In this document: positions 1-7,580 of the stretch, one piece after another | Position numbering within the stretch: position 1 is the stretch's first letter | Layout: each line of letters starts with the position of its first letter | Assembly: GCA_046726015.1 (NCBI GenBank) | Contig: JBKOZS010000186.1 | Coordinates: 1 to 9,596 of the forward strand | Reading direction: 5' to 3' | DNA length: 9,596 bases | DNA from: QHWT01 sp046726015 | GTDB taxonomy: Bacteria > Acidobacteriota > Vicinamibacteria > Vicinamibacterales > 2-12-FULL-66-21 | Translations under genes and position numbers: made by a program | The notes under the pieces: model-generated | Told to the model about the DNA's origin: nothing | The model's database searches: none | Seen by the model: only the letters and a program-made list of their open reading frames with translations

Positions 1-25
1 GGTCGGGCCTACTGTGGTCTGGCGA

Positions 26-3000
26 TCATCGCGCGGCAGTCGTCGTGGATTTGCGGGCCGCAAGCTCCTGCTTCAAGACCTCCACCGCTTTCTCAATCTG
101 CGCGTCACGTCCCTTGACGAAATCGGGCGGCGTGTTGTCGATATAGACATCCGGCGGCACACCGAAGTTTTCCATGTTCTCGCCGGTAACGGTCCAGACC
201 CCGGCCCCGGGCGTGCGGATGGTCGATCCGTCGAGCAGTGTGTACGATCCGGTGCCGATCACCGCGCCCATCGTGGTGACGCCTACCACTTTGCCGAGAC
301 CGAGTGCCTTGAAGCCGGCGGGAAACATCTCCGCGTCCGAGGCGGAGCGTTCGTTCTGCATCACGACCATCGGACCGTAAAAGTTCTGCGGCCGGGGCTG
401 CTGGAAGCCCGCGTCACGGTTGATGGTGTATTGGTACTGGCGTCCGGCGAGAATGGCGAGCAGTTCCTGGTCGATCCCGCCGCCGCCGTTGAAGCGCTGA
501 TCGATGACGAGCGCCTTCTTCGTGCGGTTCGCTGCGAGATCGAGCTGGAACTGGCGCAGCGACGGCGCATTCATCGCGCGGATGTGCAGGTAGCCGATCT
601 CGCCGTCGCTCAGCTTCGCGACCATGTCGCGGCGATCGTCCACCCATCGCGCATACTGCAAGTCCGCCCAGGCTGTGCTGGCGGCCGGCGCGATGGTGAC
701 CTCCCAGGCGCCTTCCTTTGCGGGCTTATCGTTGATGCGGAAATGGAACTTCGAGCCGGATGCCAGCGTGAAGTACTGCCAGTAGTTGTCGCCAGCCTTC
801 AGCTCGTGGCCATCCACGCTGATGATGTAGTGTCCCTCCTGGATTTTCAGGTAGTCGTGGTCTGCCGGGCCATCCTTGTACAGATGCCTGACCTTATAGA
901 AGCCTGACGAATCCGCCACGAGATCGAATCCGGGGTAACGCGTCTCCAGCGTGCGCGTGCCCGTCGCTGGACCACCGCTCACGCCGGTATGAGACGCGTT
1001 GAGCTGGCCGATCATCATCATCATGACGGTGTGCAGCTCCTCCTCGTCTACGAGGTAGTCGAGGAGCGGTTCGTACATCGCCTTGGCCGCGTTCCAGTCC
1101 GCGCCATGCATCTTTGCGTCGTAGAAGCGGTTCTTCATGATCCGCCAGCCCTCGTTGAACACCTGCGAGCGCAGCGCCTTGCGATCGACTTCGAGTGTTG
1201 CCGTATAGGAGACCTGGCGAGCCATCGCATTGGCATTCGTCGAAGACGACGTATCGTCTGCCGCGCCGGCACCGCCGCCCCGTCCGCCACGGCCGCCGCC
1301 GCGGCCGCCGGCGTTTTGTCCCTGGCCCCGCTGCTCGGCGTTCAGGTTAATCGCCGCGGCGTGAAGCCCACCACCGGATCGGAAGTACAGCGTCCGCCCG
1401 TCGCGCGCGAAGACGATGGCGCCACCCGGCGCGAACGGAGCCACACCAGCATTGCCGCGTCCGCGCCCGCCGGCGCCAGCATCGGCGCTCTGCGCCGCGG
1501 GTGGGACGCGCGTGAGTTGGCCGCTTTCGACATCGATGATGTAGATGCCCGCTGATGGGTCGGGCGGCGCCGCCGCGCCGCGTCCACCACCCTGCGGTCC
1601 GGTTGCCGCGTTGAACGCGACGGCATGCCCTTCAGGGGCCGATGTGAGGTTGGTGATCGTCGTGCCCGGCACCGTCAACCGTCGCGCGCGTCGCGCCATG
1701 CCGTTCCAGTCGATCTTCACGTCGACAGGCTGTGGCGTGCCGCCGGCGTCGGCGCGCCGGGACTGCCGCGCGGCCGCTTCCGCGGCAAGTCCTTCGGCCT
1801 CGGTATCGATGTCCCGATCCATGGGATCGTTCTCCTGATCCCTCAACGGCAGCACCCACAACGCCATCGTCGTCGTCATGCCTCCCTGTGTGGCGATGCC
1901 GTTGCTGGCGCCTTCCGACGAGGTGAAGACGATGTAGCGGCCGTCAGCCGTCCACACGGCACTGGTTTCGGCGTATTGCACGCGATCGTCGGAGATGTGG
2001 CGTTCCTCGCCGCCAGCCATGGGGGCGATGTAGACGTGCCAGCGCAGGGTGCGGTCCTGCTTCGCGAGGGCCACCCACTTGCTATCAGGAGAGATCGAGA
2101 CGGATCCGATCCTGGAGAGTTCGCTCGACGAGAGCACCTGCGTCTTCCCGTCCGCGACGTTGTAGCTATAGAGCTTCTTGTCAGCCGCGGTATAGAGAAG
2201 CAGCTTCGAGTCCGGCGACCAGACGAGCGCTCCCTTCTCGTTGTCGAGGTCCGTAATCTTCTTTGGTGCGGTGCCCTCGGGATCGCTGATCCAGACTTCG
2301 TCCCGTCCCGATCGATCCGAAACGTACGCGATGTACTTGCCGTCGGGAGACCACTTTGGCGAGTCGCTGCGCGACGACATCTTGTCGGGCGCGACGCGCG
2401 TGATGTCGCCACGGTCGGTCGCAATCGTCAGCAACTGTCCCTTCGTAGAGATGACCGCGCGCCGGCCTGACGGTGAAATATCAAAACCGTCCACCAAATC
2501 GGTGACCGTCTCGACGTCCAGTTCGTTCTCCTTCGCGTCGGTCGCAATGTCGATCTTGATCTCGTTGGCGCGTCCGGTCGCGACGTCGAGCTTCCACAGC
2601 CCGAAGTTTTCCTCGTAGACGATCGTCTTCCCATCGCTCGACATCGACGGCCAGAACAGGCTGCCATCGGTGTGCTTCGTCACCTGCACCGGCTGTCCGC
2701 CGCCCTTCGCGGGAATCTTGTAGATGTTGTTGACGCTCTTGCGGACGTCCGCGCTCCCGGGCTTGACGTTCTTCTCGCCGGGTAAGGGATCCGCCACGAA
2801 GTAGATCGCATCGTCGCCCCCCCACATCGGCCAGTACCGGTTGTACCGTTCATCAGGGAGCAGCTTCGAGTACGTTTTGTCGGAGAGGCTGGCGATCCAC
2901 AGGTCGGCGGAATAACTGCCGCGGTAGTGGCGCCTCGACCAGCTTGCGGGGTGACGATTGAAGACCAGCGACTTGCCGTCGGGCGAATAGCTGCCCCAGA

Positions 3001-3481
3001 AGCCCCAGTCAACGGGCAGGGGCTGTTCCTGCCCGCCCGTGATCGCGACGGAGTACAAGGTGGCGACACTGGGGAAGGCGCCGTCGCCGCGTGTTGCGCG
3101 AAAGATCACGGTCTGCGAGTCACGGGACCAGCCGACCACCTCGTCGTTACCGGTGTGGTACGTGAGCCGCCGCGCGGCGCCCCCGGCCACGGGGATGATG
3201 AACACGTCGGAGTTGCCATGCCGGTCCGACGAGAACGCGATCCAGCGTCCGTCCGGGGAGAACCGGGGATAGATCTCGCGCGCGAGGTTGTCGGTGAGCC
3301 GCCGCACGCTGGAGCCGTCCTCCGACGCGATCCAGATGTCACCGAGATAACTGAACGTCACGGTGCCGGCGTGGTAGTCCGGGTGTCTCGGCAGACGCAC
3401 GGGACCCGCGGAGACGACGGCTGCGAAGGCGAGACTGAAGAGGAGCGCGAGGACGGCGCTTTCCGATGCACGTCGAACCAT
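26..3481 (-). CDS. Exported tricorn-like S41 peptidase with PD40 beta-propellers and PDZ domain
   Basis: Predicted extracytoplasmic serine protease of the tricorn family (S41), expected to cut peptides entering through a beta-propeller gate. The product is 1151 aa from the ATG at 3481. That start is chosen because a GGAGG lies 5 nt upstream and the protein then opens with a clean signal peptide (MVRRASES, hydrophobic core, cleavage after VSA at about residue 25); TTG and ATG codons at 3511 and 3508 are in frame but less likely. Residues about 30-700 carry many PD40/WD40-like blades (SPDGRWIAFSSDR, SPDGKSLVFNR, SPDGKYIAYVSDRSG). A Gly/Arg-rich linker (about 716-741) leads to the C-terminal half: a helical region, a PDZ domain (about 849-935) and the S41 core (about 955-1110). 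Catalytic residues by family alignment are S830-H831 (LNASHTG), nucleophile S1048 (RSASDAE) and E1104 (MENFG), so the enzyme looks intact. It is the only leftward gene here apart from the one at the right edge, and is transcribed away from the DinB-like gene. Family assignment is secure; substrate is unknown. Confidence 0.95.
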   Translation of the reverse strand: MVRRASESAVLALLFSLAFAAVVSAGPVRLPRHPDYHAGTVTFSYLGDIWIASEDGSSVRRLTDNLAREIYPRFSPDGRWIAFSSDRHGNSDVFIIPVAGGAARRLTYHTGNDEVVGWSRDSQTVIFRATRGDGAFPSVATLYSVAITGGQEQPLPVDWGFWGSYSPDGKSLVFNRHPASWSRRHYRGSYSADLWIASLSDKTYSKLLPDERYNRYWPMWGGDDAIYFVADPLPGEKNVKPGSADVRKSVNNIYKIPAKGGGQPVQVTKHTDGSLFWPSMSSDGKTIVYEENFGLWKLDVATGRANEIKIDIATDAKENELDVETVTDLVDGFDISPSGRRAVISTKGQLLTIATDRGDITRVAPDKMSSRSDSPKWSPDGKYIAYVSDRSGRDEVWISDPEGTAPKKITDLDNEKGALVWSPDSKLLLYTAADKKLYSYNVADGKTQVLSSSELSRIGSVSISPDSKWVALAKQDRTLRWHVYIAPMAGGEERHISDDRVQYAETSAVWTADGRYIVFTSSEGASNGIATQGGMTTTMALWVLPLRDQENDPMDRDIDTEAEGLAAEAAARQSRRADAGGTPQPVDVKIDWNGMARRARRLTVPGTTITNLTSAPEGHAVAFNAATGPQGGGRGAAAPPDPSAGIYIIDVESGQLTRVPPAAQSADAGAGGRGRGNAGVAPFAPGGAIVFARDGRTLYFRSGGGLHAAAINLNAEQRGQGQNAGGRGGGRGGRGGGAGAADDTSSSTNANAMARQVSYTATLEVDRKALRSQVFNEGWRIMKNRFYDAKMHGADWNAAKAMYEPLLDYLVDEEELHTVMMMMIGQLNASHTGVSGGPATGTRTLETRYPGFDLVADSSGFYKVRHLYKDGPADHDYLKIQEGHYIISVDGHELKAGDNYWQYFTLASGSKFHFRINDKPAKEGAWEVTIAPAASTAWADLQYARWVDDRRDMVAKLSDGEIGYLHIRAMNAPSLRQFQLDLAANRTKKALVIDQRFNGGGGIDQELLAILAGRQYQYTINRDAGFQQPRPQNFYGPMVVMQNERSASDAEMFPAGFKALGLGKVVGVTTMGAVIGTGSYTLLDGSTIRTPGAGVWTVTGENMENFGVPPDVYIDNTPPDFVKGRDAQIEKAVEVLKQELAARKSTTTAAR

Positions 3482-3486
3482 TCCAC

Positions 3487-3491
3487 CCTCC
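3487..3491 (-). promoter_or_regulatory. Shine-Dalgarno site of the tricorn-like gene
   Basis: On the minus strand GGAGG is followed by 5 nt (GTGGA) and the ATG at 3481. This decides the start in favour of 3481 over the in-frame TTG/ATG pair at 3511/3508, for which no comparable site is visible. Confidence 0.75.
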
Positions 3492-3544
3492 GCGCGGGAT
3501 ACTAACATCAACCACGCAGGCTGCGGATTGAACGGAAGCCGCGA

Positions 3545-3570
3545 TCACACGAGCCACGGATGACACGGAT
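3545..3570 (+). repeat. CACGGA-type direct repeat, upstream copy
   Basis: In the divergent gap, the 18-mer GCCACGGATGACACGGAT (3553-3570) matches 17 of 18 bases of a copy at 4204-4221, 651 bp downstream. It is preceded by a degenerate unit (ATCACACGA). The repeat is not coding on either strand by my reading and lies between the tricorn-like and DinB-like genes. CACAGATTACACGGAT-like intergenic repeats occur in several environmental bacterial genomes, from memory; their function here is unknown. Confidence 0.65.
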
Positions 3571-3691
3571 CAGCCACAATGCGGACAACACCGGCGAAAC
3601 TCGAGCGCTACCAGTCGTAACCCATCAGACATCGTGGCCTTCATGAGAGAATGCCCGCGGTTCCCTTATTCATTCGTTCTTGCGCAGCGCT

Positions 3692-3696
3692 GGAGG
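3692..3696 (+). promoter_or_regulatory. Shine-Dalgarno site of the DinB-like gene
   Basis: GGAGG lies 10 nt before the ATG at 3707 and 4 nt before an in-frame GTG at 3701. It rules out the longer TTG start at 3680, which would lie upstream of the site. ATG at 3707 is preferred, though GTG 3701 cannot be excluded. Confidence 0.6.
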
Positions 3697-3706
3697 ATAT
3701 GTGCCG

Positions 3707-4204
3707 ATGAGCGGCAGTGCAGAGCGTGAGTTCCTGCGGCACACCGTGGCGACGCTCGCGTATCGATCGCGGAAGATCCTGACCGGCGCGCCGCCGGAGT
3801 TTTCATCCTTTCGACCCTGCGATCCGCAGCACTCGGCGCAGGGCTGCCGCAGCGCCGGCGAAATCCTCGCGCACCTCTCCGATCTGTTTGATTGGGGGAC
3901 GTCACTTGCCGCCGGGAACCAGGTGTGGCGCCAGGCCGAGCCACAGACGTGGGACGCGGACGTCTCGCGCTTCTTCGATGCCCTCGCACGATTTGACGCG
4001 CAGCTTGCCGCCGATGCCCCGCTCGGCTGTCCCGCCGAGCGGCTGTTCCAGGGGCCCGTCGCAGACGCGCTCACGCACATCGGCCAGCTTGCGATCATGC
4101 GCCGCCTTGCGGGTGCGCCGATCCGCGGAGAGAACTACTTCAAGGCGGAGATCGCCGCGGGGCGAGTCGGCGTGGAACAGGCACCGCCACGGGCGGAATT
4201 CTAG
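3707..4204 (+). CDS. DinB-superfamily (YfiT/DinB-like) four-helix protein
   Basis: A 165-aa protein with the look of the DinB/YfiT superfamily: metal-binding four-helix-bundle proteins, some of which are thiol-dependent transferases and many of which have no known function. Recognisable parts are helix 2 with EILAHLSDLFDWG (H56) and the C-terminal helix with ALTHIGQLAIMRRLAGAP (H124, followed by the typical GQL and R). The usual HxxxH pair here reads DxxxH (D120 and H124), so the third metal ligand is either Asp or absent. There is no signal peptide or membrane segment, so it should be cytoplasmic. It is flanked on both sides by related CACGGA repeats, and the downstream one starts on the last base of the stop codon. 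It is probably a single-gene transcript. Superfamily membership rests on motif and length; biochemical role is not assignable. Confidence 0.8.
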   Translation: MSGSAEREFLRHTVATLAYRSRKILTGAPPEFSSFRPCDPQHSAQGCRSAGEILAHLSDLFDWGTSLAAGNQVWRQAEPQTWDADVSRFFDALARFDAQLAADAPLGCPAERLFQGPVADALTHIGQLAIMRRLAGAPIRGENYFKAEIAAGRVGVEQAPPRAEF

Positions 4205-4241
4205 CCACGGATCACACGGATTCACACGGACGGACACGGAT
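4204..4241 (+). repeat. CACGGA-type tandem repeat, downstream copy
   Basis: Four CACGGA cores occur at 4206, 4215, 4225 and 4235, spaced 9, 10 and 10 bp, close to one helical turn. The first 18 bases match the copy at 3553-3570 with one mismatch. The array fills most of the 48-nt gap between the DinB-like gene and the M14 peptidase gene. It has no dyad symmetry strong enough to be a terminator. It could be a multi-site protein-binding element or a dispersed genomic repeat; the sequence alone does not decide. Confidence 0.75.
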
Positions 4242-4252
4242 CAACGCATGCC

Positions 4253-5896
4253 ATGGATAGAATGCCGGGGATGTGTCGGATGATCTCCTGCCTGCTCGCA
4301 AGCACTGTTCTGCTCGTCAGTGTCTCAACAGCCCAGCGTCCATCCATCGCGGACCTGAAGACCACGGCTGAAGCGTCGCACTTCGCCTCGACGTCGACCT
4401 ATGACGATGTCGTGAAGTTCATGAAGGCGGCCGACGAAGCGTCACCGAACATCTTCTACACGACGTACGGCACGACGCCGGAAGGGCGGGCGATGCCATT
4501 GGCGGTCGTTGGTACCGATTTGAAGGATGCGACAGCGGCGTCGGTGAAGGCGACCGGCAAGCTGCGGATCCATATCGAGGGAAACATCCACGCCGGTGAA
4601 GTGGAAGGCAAAGAGTCCGCGCAGATTCTGCTGCGCGAGTTTGCGGCCGGCCGGCATGCCGACTGGCTGCAGTCCACGGTGTTCCTGATCACGCCAATCT
4701 TCAATGCCGACGGCAACGAGAAGATCTCGCTCAACAACCGTTCGCGGCAGAACGGTCCCATCAACGGGATCGGCACGCGCCCCAATAGCCAGGGACTGAA
4801 CATCAATCGCGACTTCATGAAGCTCGACACGCCCGAGGCGCGCGCGTTCGTGAAGCTCTGGGTGGACTACGACCCCCACGTCGGCATCGATCTGCACACG
4901 TCGAACGGCTCGTACCACGCCTACCACCTGACGTATTCGCCGCCACTCAACCCGAACACGAGTGACATCATCATGAAGATGATGAAGGACGAGTGGTTCC
5001 CATTGATCACGAGGAACATCAAAGCGAAATACCAGTGGGAGACCTTTTATTACGGCAACGCGGGTATTCCCGGCGGACGTGGAGGCGGGCGAGGACGTGG
5101 AGAGGCTGCACCGGTGCCGCCGTCCGCTGGTCCGCGGGCGTGGACGACGTTCGAGCACACACCGCGTTTTCACAACAACTACGTTGGCCTGAGAAATCGA
5201 TTCGCGCTCCTCAGCGAGGCCTACTCGTACCTGTCGTTCGAGGACCGCATCAAGGCGACGAGTTACTTCCTTGAAGAAGCGCTGACGTTTGCCCACCAGC
5301 AGGCCTCACGCATCAAGAAAGCGACCGCTGACGCCGATGCCGAGCGTCTACCTGGTACCTTGGCGGCCACTCGGTCGCGGCCGCGGGGCGGAGGCCTGAT
5401 CGAAATCCTGATGGGTGAAGTCGAAGAGGAGAAGAATCCCAACAGCGGCGCGATGATGAATCGCCGGAAGGATGTCGTTCGTCCCGAGCAGATGATCGAC
5501 ATGCTGTGGTTCGAGCCGGTGGTGAGCGAGCCGATGCCGTCGCAGTATTTCGTGCCGGCCGGCGCGACAAAGGTACTCAATCTGCTTCGTCTGCACGGTG
5601 TGCAGATGCACCAGCTGCGGGCGACGGCAAACGGCGTCGACGAGTTTGCGATCGAGAAGAACGAGACGCTCCAGCACTTCGAAGGGCATGACATGCGACG
5701 GCTCGAAGGCGCCTGGCGTGCCGCCGCCGACGTGAAGGTTCCGGCGGGCACGTGGGTCGTGCCGGTGACACAGCCGCTCGCGCGGCTGGCGTTCTATCTG
5801 CTCGAGCCGACATCGGACGATGGAGTCGTGACATGGAACGCGATCGACGAGCTATTACAGAACGCGAGCACCTATCCGATCCTGCGAAAGAAGTGA
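4253..5896 (+). CDS. Exported M14-family zinc carboxypeptidase
   Basis: Predicted secreted or periplasmic zinc metallopeptidase of family M14, which removes C-terminal residues from peptides. The zinc site reads H113-A-G-E116 (NIHAGEVEG) with the third ligand H215 (GIDLHTSNG). N185-R186 (NINRDF) fits the substrate-carboxylate-binding pair and E322 (ALLSEAYSY) fits the catalytic glutamate, so the enzyme looks complete. A signal peptide (MISCLLASTVLLVSVSTAQ, cleavage near residue 27) is present. The start is uncertain: ATG codons at 4253, 4262, 4271 and 4280 are all in frame. GGGGA 8 nt before 4280 would favour that one, while 4262 or 4271 would keep an Arg in the n-region; the longest is given. 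An insert GGRGGGRGRG (nt about 5071-5103) sits between H215 and E322. About 180 residues follow the catalytic domain with no family I can name. The stop overlaps the start of the next gene, indicating co-translation. Confidence 0.92.
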   Translation: MDRMPGMCRMISCLLASTVLLVSVSTAQRPSIADLKTTAEASHFASTSTYDDVVKFMKAADEASPNIFYTTYGTTPEGRAMPLAVVGTDLKDATAASVKATGKLRIHIEGNIHAGEVEGKESAQILLREFAAGRHADWLQSTVFLITPIFNADGNEKISLNNRSRQNGPINGIGTRPNSQGLNINRDFMKLDTPEARAFVKLWVDYDPHVGIDLHTSNGSYHAYHLTYSPPLNPNTSDIIMKMMKDEWFPLITRNIKAKYQWETFYYGNAGIPGGRGGGRGRGEAAPVPPSAGPRAWTTFEHTPRFHNNYVGLRNRFALLSEAYSYLSFEDRIKATSYFLEEALTFAHQQASRIKKATADADAERLPGTLAATRSRPRGGGLIEILMGEVEEEKNPNSGAMMNRRKDVVRPEQMIDMLWFEPVVSEPMPSQYFVPAGATKVLNLLRLHGVQMHQLRATANGVDEFAIEKNETLQHFEGHDMRRLEGAWRAAADVKVPAGTWVVPVTQPLARLAFYLLEPTSDDGVVTWNAIDELLQNASTYPILRKK

Positions 5897-7476
5897 TGCG
5901 CACACTGACCGCACTCTTCACCTTTGTTGCGACCGCTCTCGTCATCGCACAGTCGCCGGATGCAATCTTCAAGGCCCCGCCGCCGCAATTTGCCGACGCA
6001 CAGCGCCGCGCGAAACTACAGACCGCGTTCCCGGAAATCGATCGAATCTTCAAGGCGTTCACCGAGCAGGCCCACGTCCCCGGTGCGAGCTGGGGCATTG
6101 TCATCGACGGCGAACTTGCGCATGCCGGCGTCGCCGGGCTGCGCGATGCGGCGTCCAAGGCGCCCGTGGAGCGCGACACCGTGTTTCGCATTGCGTCGAT
6201 GACGAAGAGCTTCACCGCAATCGCGATCCTCAAGCTCCGCGACGAAGGGAAGCTGTCGCTCGACGACCCGGTCGAGCGCTACGTACCCGAACTAAAGGGG
6301 CTTCTGTATCCGACCAGCGACTCACCACCCGTGACGATCAGGCACCTGCTCTCGCACGCGGAAGGGTTCCCGGAAGACAACCCGTGGGGCGATCGGCAGC
6401 TCGCCGACACGGAGGCGCAGCTCACCGAGATGATGAAACGCGGCATTCCTTTCTCGAACGCGCCCGGTGTGGCCTACGAGTACTCCAACTACGGGTTTGC
6501 GATTCTCGGTCGGGTTGTGACGAGCGTCTCAGGCAGGCCGTATGCGGACTACATCGATGATGCGCTCCTCCGGCCGCTCGGTATGAAGTCGACCACGCTT
6601 CAGCCATCCGATGTGCCGCGCGGAAAGCTCGCGCTCGGGTACCGGTGGGAAGACGAGCAATGGAAGGAAGAACCGATCCTCGCGCACGGCTCGTTTGGCG
6701 CGATGGGCGGCATGTTGACCACGGTTCCGGACCTTGCGAAGTACGTCGCCGCGTTCCTTTCGGCGTGGCCAGCGCGTGATGGTCCGGAAGGGCCGCCCCT
6801 TCGGCGGGCGTCGGTGCGCGAGATGCAGCAGGTCTGGCGTCCTGCGCCCGGCGCCGTAACGCGTGACGCGTCCGGACAGCTGCAAATGAACATCGGTGGT
6901 TATGGATTTGGCCTGCGCGTATCGCAGACCTGCGCCTTCCGGCACGTCGTCGCTCACAGCGGTGGCCTGCCCGGATACGGATCGCAGATGCGGTGGCTGC
7001 CCGAGTACGGCGTCGGGATTATCGCGTTCGGCAACCTGCGTTACACGGGATGGGCGGCGTCTATCGACCAGGCGCTCGACGCGCTTGCGCGGACCGGCGC
7101 CCTGCAGCCACGTGTCGTGCAGCCATCCCCCGCGCTCATCAGCGCACGCGATGCCGTGTCGCGCCTCGTGGCTGGATGGGACGACGCACTGGCCGCCAGC
7201 ATCGCTGCGGACAACCTGTTACTCGACGAGAGCGCGGAGCGTCGACGGGCGGCGATCGATCGACTGCGGCAGAAAGTGGGGGGCTGCACGGCACCGAAGT
7301 CATTCGATCACGTGGAAAACGCTCTTCGTGGCGACTGGACGATGACGTGCGAGCGCGGCCGCCTACAGGTGGCTGTCACGCTCGCACCGACAATGCCTCC
7401 GAAGGTCCAGTACCTCGACGTCGGTGAGGCGCCGCCGGAGCCTCCGTCGCCGTCATCTTCTTGTCCACGCCAGTAG
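5896..7476 (+). CDS. Exported beta-lactamase-family serine hydrolase (class C/PBP-like)
   Basis: A 526-aa serine hydrolase of the beta-lactamase/penicillin-binding-protein-like family (Pfam beta-lactamase), whose members include D,D-peptidases, D-aminopeptidases, esterases and class C beta-lactamases. The three active-site motifs are visible: S101-M-T-K104 (SxxK), Y196-S-N198 (YxN) and H354-S-G356 in the KTG position. HxG there is typical of the esterase/peptidase-like branch rather than true AmpC. A signal peptide (MRTLTALFTFVATALVIA, cleavage near residue 18) makes it extracytoplasmic. The catalytic domain ends near residue 400; a further region of about 110 residues carries two Cys (C464 and C485) that could form a disulphide, then a Pro/Ser-rich tail. 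The ATG at 5896 is chosen because it gives the signal peptide; it shares its A with the TGA of the M14 gene (TGATG), and the purine run GAAAGAAG just upstream may serve as ribosome site. Substrate unknown; a role in peptide or cell-wall turnover is inferred from its partner. Confidence 0.92.
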   Translation: MRTLTALFTFVATALVIAQSPDAIFKAPPPQFADAQRRAKLQTAFPEIDRIFKAFTEQAHVPGASWGIVIDGELAHAGVAGLRDAASKAPVERDTVFRIASMTKSFTAIAILKLRDEGKLSLDDPVERYVPELKGLLYPTSDSPPVTIRHLLSHAEGFPEDNPWGDRQLADTEAQLTEMMKRGIPFSNAPGVAYEYSNYGFAILGRVVTSVSGRPYADYIDDALLRPLGMKSTTLQPSDVPRGKLALGYRWEDEQWKEEPILAHGSFGAMGGMLTTVPDLAKYVAAFLSAWPARDGPEGPPLRRASVREMQQVWRPAPGAVTRDASGQLQMNIGGYGFGLRVSQTCAFRHVVAHSGGLPGYGSQMRWLPEYGVGIIAFGNLRYTGWAASIDQALDALARTGALQPRVVQPSPALISARDAVSRLVAGWDDALAASIAADNLLLDESAERRRAAIDRLRQKVGGCTAPKSFDHVENALRGDWTMTCERGRLQVAVTLAPTMPPKVQYLDVGEAPPEPPSPSSSCPRQ

Positions 7477-7522
7477 GCGCTTCGTGACGCGCGTCTGTCC
7501 TTGGTACAGCGCCACGTACTCG

Positions 7523-7543
7523 CCGGACCATTGCACTGTCCGG
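7523..7543. other. Perfect 6-bp inverted repeat in the gap before the aldo/keto reductase
   Basis: CCGGAC (7523-7528) and GTCCGG (7538-7543) are perfect inverted arms around a 9-nt spacer; the right arm is itself part of the palindrome GTCCGGAC. It lies 38 nt before the start of the aldo/keto reductase gene. There is no T-run after it, so it does not look like an intrinsic terminator of the upstream gene. It could be an operator or a leader hairpin; in GC-rich DNA such short dyads also arise by chance. Confidence 0.35.
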
Positions 7544-7580
7544 ACGGCGCGCTGGCATTCGCGGTGCAAATGAACTGCCC

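Noticed and set aside
14..907. Long plus-strand open frame (297 codons) opposite the C-terminal half of the tricorn-like gene
   Set aside because: It lies wholly antisense to a well-supported protease with intact catalytic motifs; its translation is Arg/Val/Asp-rich with no recognisable motif, as expected from the reverse frame of GC-rich coding DNA.
1261..1335. GC-rich CCGCC/GGCGG repeats suggesting a repeat array
   Set aside because: They are in-frame codons of the Gly/Arg-rich linker of the protease, not an independent DNA repeat or CRISPR.
1625..2470. Second long plus-strand open frame (281 codons) opposite the propeller region
   Set aside because: Antisense shadow of the PD40 repeats; no domain, no ribosome site.
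3499..3504. Extended -10-like TGTTAGTAT on the minus strand before the tricorn-like gene
   Set aside because: No matching -35, and the implied transcript start (about 3492) would leave the ribosome site at the very 5' end; too weak to annotate as a promoter.
4442..5296. Minus-strand open frame (284 codons) opposite the M14 peptidase
   Set aside because: Overlaps the zinc-site region of a confident gene in the opposite strand; composition is that of a shadow frame.
5752..5895. Longer start for the serine hydrolase inside the M14 gene
   Set aside because: Would add 48 residues overlapping the M14 frame and bury the signal peptide; ATG at 5896 is far better supported.
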